Assembly: GCA_025362415.1 (NCBI GenBank)
Contig: JANYGM010000214.1
Coordinates: 1-7,930 of the forward strand
Direction of reading: 5' to 3'
Source: a bacterium
Lineage (GTDB): Bacteria > Bacteroidota > Bacteroidia > Cytophagales > Thermonemataceae
DNA length: 7,930 bases
The first letter of the stretch is position 1. Every line of letters starts with the position of its first letter. Of this stretch, positions 5,636 to 7,930 are shown in pieces. The position numbers and the translations under genes were made by a program. The notes beneath the pieces are model-generated. The model worked only from the letters and a program-made list of their open reading frames with translations. It did not search any database and was not told the DNA's origin.

Positions 5636-6433
5636 ATGTCTTCTACAACCCTTACAGTAGAAATAAACCAACCATCAACCACAAGTGCTTGGGCAGGTGG
5701 CAAAGAGCCAATGAACGCAAGTTACGGCAAACTAATGATGTGGTTTTTCTTACTTTCTGATGCTTTTACGTTTTCAGCCCTGCTGATAACCTACGGATTT
5801 ATTAGGTATAGCCACGATGCCTACGAAGGTGCTGTTTCTGCCTTCCAATTTTCACAAATGCACTGGCCTATCCCTGAAAAAGTTTTTGCGTCTTTGCCAC
5901 TCCTTCACGGAGTAAATGCGCCACTTATTTTTGTGGGTATTATGACTTTCGTGCTGATTATGAGTAGCGTAACAATGGTACTTGCCGTAGAAGCTGGACA
6001 CAGAAAAGACCGTGAAGCAGTTGAAAAATGGATGCTTTGGACACTTTTGGGTGGTGCAACTTTTTTGGGTTGTCAGGCTTGGGAATGGACTCACTTTATC
6101 ACAGGCTCTGATGAGGGCGTAATGATGGATTCTTGGAAATATATTGCAGAAACTAAGCAATATGGTTGGGTAAAAGAAGTTTACAAGGGAGCAAGCCTTG
6201 TTCAGAATGAATACGGACCTCGTGCTTTTGCTGATTTGTTCTTCTTTATCACTGGTTTTCACGGTTTCCACGTATTTAGTGGTGTTTTATTGAACGCTTT
6301 GATTTTCTTTAATACTGCTTTTGGTGTTTATGACAAACGTGGCAGTTACGAAATGGTAGAAAAAGTAGGACTTTACTGGCACTTTGTAGATTTAGTTTGG
6401 GTGTTCGTATTTACATTCTTCTATTTGATATAA
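5636..6433 (+). CDS. Cytochrome c oxidase subunit III, five-helix form
   Basis: The 265-residue product is subunit III of a heme-copper oxidase of the cytochrome c (caa3-like) type. It is an integral inner-membrane subunit that supports the proton-pumping subunit I. Five membrane segments are visible at about 31-55, 92-118, 132-153, 198-228 and 244-265, as in bacterial forms lacking the first two helices of mitochondrial subunit III. Signature blocks are QAWEW (147-151, with the membrane-embedded Glu), FFFITGFHGFHVFSG (202-216) and GLYWHFVDLVWVFVF (245-259). An insert of about 40 polar residues between helices 3 and 4 (154-195) is typical of the Bacteroidota versions. The start is ATG in an A-rich leader without a Shine-Dalgarno sequence. 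The subunit IV gene follows 140 bp downstream; subunits I and II are outside the window. Confidence 0.95.
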   Translation: MSSTTLTVEINQPSTTSAWAGGKEPMNASYGKLMMWFFLLSDAFTFSALLITYGFIRYSHDAYEGAVSAFQFSQMHWPIPEKVFASLPLLHGVNAPLIFVGIMTFVLIMSSVTMVLAVEAGHRKDREAVEKWMLWTLLGGATFLGCQAWEWTHFITGSDEGVMMDSWKYIAETKQYGWVKEVYKGASLVQNEYGPRAFADLFFFITGFHGFHVFSGVLLNALIFFNTAFGVYDKRGSYEMVEKVGLYWHFVDLVWVFVFTFFYLI

Positions 6434-6439
6434 TCCTTA

Positions 6440-6478
6440 ATTGTGAATTGAGTATATCTTTTTGTATTCATTCACAAT
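6440..6478. repeat. AT-rich inverted repeat ATTGTGAAT / ATTCACAAT
   Basis: ATTGTGAAT (6440-6448) and ATTCACAAT (6470-6478) are perfect complements, with further partial pairing inside (GTAT/ATAT). It begins a few bases after the subunit III stop codon. GTATTCATTCACAATTCATAATT-like wording recurs before the SCO-like gene (7068-7108), which marks it as one of the dispersed AT-rich repeats. Confidence 0.6.
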
Positions 6479-6494
6479 TCATAATTTTCCTGCC

Positions 6495-6528
6495 TTTGTT
6501 GGTGTTTTAGCGTAGCGACACCAACAAA
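6495..6528. repeat. Inverted repeat TTTGTTGGTGT / ACACCAACAAA
   Basis: Arms 6495-6505 and 6518-6528 pair perfectly (11 bp) around the 12-nt loop TTTAGCGTAGCG. It lies between the subunit III and IV genes. It may slow or stop transcription, or stabilise the upstream messenger. No T tract follows, so a plain terminator is doubtful. The well-formed arms suggest another dispersed palindrome family. Confidence 0.65.
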
Positions 6529-6573
6529 AGCGTTAAACTAACCTATAAATAAAAAATTTAAACTAATAATAAA

Positions 6574-6912
6574 ATGGGAGATATGTCAATGGCTGACGGT
6601 GGCGCAGCAGCACGAAAACAAATTTGGAAAGTATTTTTTATTCTTTTGGCAATCACAGCAGTAGAATTTGCTTTCGCTTTTTTGCTAGAGAAAAGTTTTT
6701 TACGTACATCAATATTTTTGGTGCTTACCATTGTAAAAGCATTTTATATTGTGGCGGAATTTATGCACCTAAAACACGAAGTTAAATCTTTAATTTGGTC
6801 TATTATTGTGCCTCTTGCCTTTATTACGTGGTTTATTGGTGCAATGATTTATGAAGGTGGTTCTGTATTAGACAAACATCCAACTACACCAACCATCACC
6901 AATTCTAAGTAA
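6574..6912 (+). CDS. Cytochrome c oxidase subunit IV (bacterial COX4/caa3 type)
   Basis: The 112-residue product has the size and three-helix layout of the small prokaryotic subunit IV family: segments at about 18-38, 45-65 and 73-95. The block KAFYIVAEFMHLKHE (55-69) is characteristic. The short charged N-terminus and the polar C-terminal tail (HPTTPTITNSK) would lie outside the membrane. The subunit is thought to stabilise the oxidase and has no cofactor. The ATG at 6574 has an A-rich leader. The position directly after subunit III and before an SCO-like gene supports the call. A strong intrinsic terminator at 6955-6995 ends this transcription unit. Confidence 0.92.
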   Translation: MGDMSMADGGAAARKQIWKVFFILLAITAVEFAFAFLLEKSFLRTSIFLVLTIVKAFYIVAEFMHLKHEVKSLIWSIIVPLAFITWFIGAMIYEGGSVLDKHPTTPTITNSK

Positions 6913-6954
6913 TTTGTAAGAGTTGCTACATAAATTTTGCAAATAAAAATAACA

Positions 6955-6995
6955 AAAAACCCATTCAAAGAGTAATATTCTTTGAATGGGTTTTT
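6955..6995 (+). terminator. Strong intrinsic terminator after subunit IV
   Basis: AAAAACCCATTCAAAGA (6955-6971) pairs perfectly with 6979-6995 (17 bp, 7-nt loop GTAATAT). The right arm ends in GGGTTTTT, giving the GC-containing stem plus T run expected of a Rho-independent terminator. It lies 42 bp after the subunit IV stop codon. Because the left arm starts with AAAAA, it would also function from the other strand. Confidence 0.85.
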
Positions 6996-7013
6996 AAGTA
7001 ATGAGGAGTTTTC

Positions 7014-7108
7014 AATTAGGAATTATAAATGAATACAAAATAATTTCTAATTTCTAATTCCTAATTTTATATTCATTCATTCACAATCTAAAATTCACAC
7101 TTCATAAT
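7014..7108. repeat. AT-rich repeat region before the SCO-like gene
   Basis: AATTAGGAATTA (7014-7025) and TAATTCCTAATT (7055-7066) are perfect complements, and GAATGAATAC-like wording between and after them (7029-7035, 7068-7085) relates it to the repeats at 3660-3702 and 6440-6486. The rest is ATTCATTCATTCACAATC and TTCACACTTCATAATT. Its position next to the start codon means the SCO-like gene's promoter must lie in or beside repeat sequence. Confidence 0.55.
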
Positions 7109-7114
7109 TAAAAA

Positions 7115-7774
7115 ATGTCTAACAGCCACATAAAAACAACATTACTTTTTGCTATGCTCCTTTTGCCTGTTTTGATTTATATCAGCATCAAATCTTTTGG
7201 GCAAAATCATTACAAAATGCCTTATTATGGCGAAAGAAAGCTACTTTCGGGTCAGAAAGACACTACTTATTTCAAAATTCCAGATTTTTCTTTCATTGAT
7301 ATAAATAAAAAAACTTTTGATAACAAAAACCTTAGCAAAGGATATACTATTGTGGCATTTTTGCAACCAACATTAGAAACTTCGCAACCACTTTTAAACG
7401 GACTTACGCAGGTAGAAGCTAATTTTCCTAATAATAAAATTCCTTTTCATATAATTTTACTTGCTGATAATGATACACTTACATTTGCAGAGGACTTGCA
7501 AAAAAGTCAGCGAGTACAAAATAATCCACGTCATCAATATGTTGCGAGCAAAGTAATTACAGAGAAATTTGTACAATTATTTGACACTAAACAATTTTTG
7601 CCACCAGTTCCTATAAAAAACAAGTATGTTGCGCCAGTAGTCAAAAAACGTATTTTTTTGATAGATACAAAAGGTTGTGTAAGAGGTGTTTATGATAGCA
7701 CAGAACAAAAAGAAATAGACAGACTAATGCTAGAAATCTTTGTTTTAGATGCCATAGGAAAAGATAGGGTGTAG
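7115..7774 (+). CDS. SCO1/SenC-like membrane-anchored thioredoxin-fold protein lacking the copper ligands
   Basis: The 219-residue product has one N-terminal membrane anchor (about 7-28) and a thioredoxin-like domain from about 54 to 210: IPDFSFIDINKKTF (55-68), a central strand YTIVAFLQPTLE (77-88), a middle region HIILLADND (112-120), and RIFLIDTKGCVRGVYD (179-194) with a final helix. This order fits SCO proteins, which carry copper to the CuA site of oxidase subunit II, and the gene follows the oxidase subunit genes. The SCO motif CPTIC is replaced by QPTLE (84-88), and the usual ligand His a few residues before the FLID strand is replaced (V176 by my alignment). The only cysteine is C188, away from the site. 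Copper delivery by the usual mechanism is therefore unlikely. It might be a structural or regulatory assembly factor, or a diverged paralogue. It is likely transcribed separately, after the terminator. Confidence 0.75.
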   Translation: MSNSHIKTTLLFAMLLLPVLIYISIKSFGQNHYKMPYYGERKLLSGQKDTTYFKIPDFSFIDINKKTFDNKNLSKGYTIVAFLQPTLETSQPLLNGLTQVEANFPNNKIPFHIILLADNDTLTFAEDLQKSQRVQNNPRHQYVASKVITEKFVQLFDTKQFLPPVPIKNKYVAPVVKKRIFLIDTKGCVRGVYDSTEQKEIDRLMLEIFVLDAIGKDRV

Positions 7775-7802
7775 GACAAGTTTGGAAACGTATTAAAATG
7801 TA

Positions 7803-7822
7803 GGGGCTGGGCTTGCCCCCAG
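7803..7822. repeat. GC-rich short inverted repeat GGGGC / GCCCC
   Basis: GGGGC (7803-7807) can pair with GCCCC (7815-7819), or CTGGG (7807-7811) with CCCAG (7818-7822), two mutually exclusive stems. It stands out from the AT-rich surroundings and follows the SCO-like stop codon by about 30 bp. It may be a terminator without a T run or part of a composite repeat with the palindrome at 7847-7874. Confidence 0.5.
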
Positions 7823-7846
7823 TAATGTTAATTTCTATTTCCCCTG

Positions 7847-7874
7847 TGTCGTCAGGTGTTTCCACCTGACGACA
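7847..7874. repeat. Dispersed palindrome, copy 2 (core GTCAGGTGTTTCCACCTGAC)
   Basis: A perfect 12-bp stem (7847-7858 with 7863-7874) encloses the loop TTTC. The central 20 bases are identical to those at 1401-1420. The outer arms differ from copy 1 (TGTC/GACA here, GTGAA/TTCAC there) yet pair in both. It lies downstream of the SCO-like gene. Confidence 0.8.
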
Positions 7875-7909
7875 AATGCGCTTTTAGGTTTTTCATTTTG
7901 GAGAAAATA

Positions 7910-7930
7910 ATGATTTTTACGTTTTATTTT
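7910..7930 (+). CDS. Possible start of a further gene, cut by window edge
   Basis: An ATG at 7910 opens seven codons (MIFTFYF) to the window end. It is preceded at 7900-7903 by GGAG, six bases away, which would be a reasonable ribosome binding site though such sites are uncommon in this phylum. The hydrophobic start would fit a membrane protein. Too little sequence is present to identify it. Confidence 0.2.

Noticed and set aside
5530..5760. Plus-strand open frame of 76 codons before subunit III
   Set aside because: It is out of frame with and overlaps the clear subunit III gene and has a composition typical of untranslated AT-rich sequence.
7641..7865. Minus-strand open frame of 74 codons
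   Set aside because: It is antisense to the SCO-like gene and begins inside the dispersed palindrome; it has no recognisable protein features.
1..7930. CRISPR array or transposase-bearing insertion sequence
   Set aside because: No regularly spaced direct repeats and no transposase-like reading frame were seen; the repeats present are isolated palindromes.

Overview
The window looks like chromosomal DNA of an AT-rich member of the Bacteroidota, probably a Cytophagales-type marine or freshwater organism. Placement below phylum is a guess. The phylum call rests on a DUF3822-type and a DUF2279-type protein, start codons without Shine-Dalgarno sequences in A-rich leaders, a promoter of the TTG / TAnnTTTG type, and a cox3-cox4-SCO-like gene order usual for caa3-type oxidase loci of this phylum.

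Left part (1-2753, all on the minus strand): a DUF2279-like periplasmic protein cut by the window edge, a DUF3822 protein that seems to start at TTG, a single-pass membrane protein of unknown function, and a small secreted two-cysteine protein. A divergent intergenic region (2754-2859) with one recognisable promoter separates these from the plus-strand half.

Middle (2860-5399, plus strand): a lipoprotein consisting only of the 5'-nucleotidase C-terminal domain, with no metallophosphatase partner beside it, followed by two overlapping genes for outer-membrane beta-barrel proteins. The second is PagL-like (lipid A 3-O-deacylase / acyloxyacyl hydrolase family). Both barrel genes carry, in frame and next to the signal peptide, a copy of the same roughly 76-bp palindromic element, which is translated as TPLLPKEGLGVV-like peptide.

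Right part (5636-7774, plus strand): cytochrome c oxidase subunit III, subunit IV, a strong intrinsic terminator, and then a membrane-anchored SCO1/SenC-like protein in which both copper-binding cysteines and the ligand histidine are replaced. The oxidase genes serve the terminal step of aerobic respiration; subunits I and II are not in the window. A possible next gene begins at the extreme right edge.

Nearly every gap between genes, and some coding sequence, holds strong inverted repeats of several unrelated families. Two widely separated copies of one family (1396-1425 and 7847-7874) share a 20-bp core while their outer arms differ but still pair. The most notable observations are the in-frame palindromic element in two adjacent genes, the SCO-like protein without metal ligands, and the covarying hairpin pair. 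No CRISPR array, tRNA, rRNA or transposase gene was seen.
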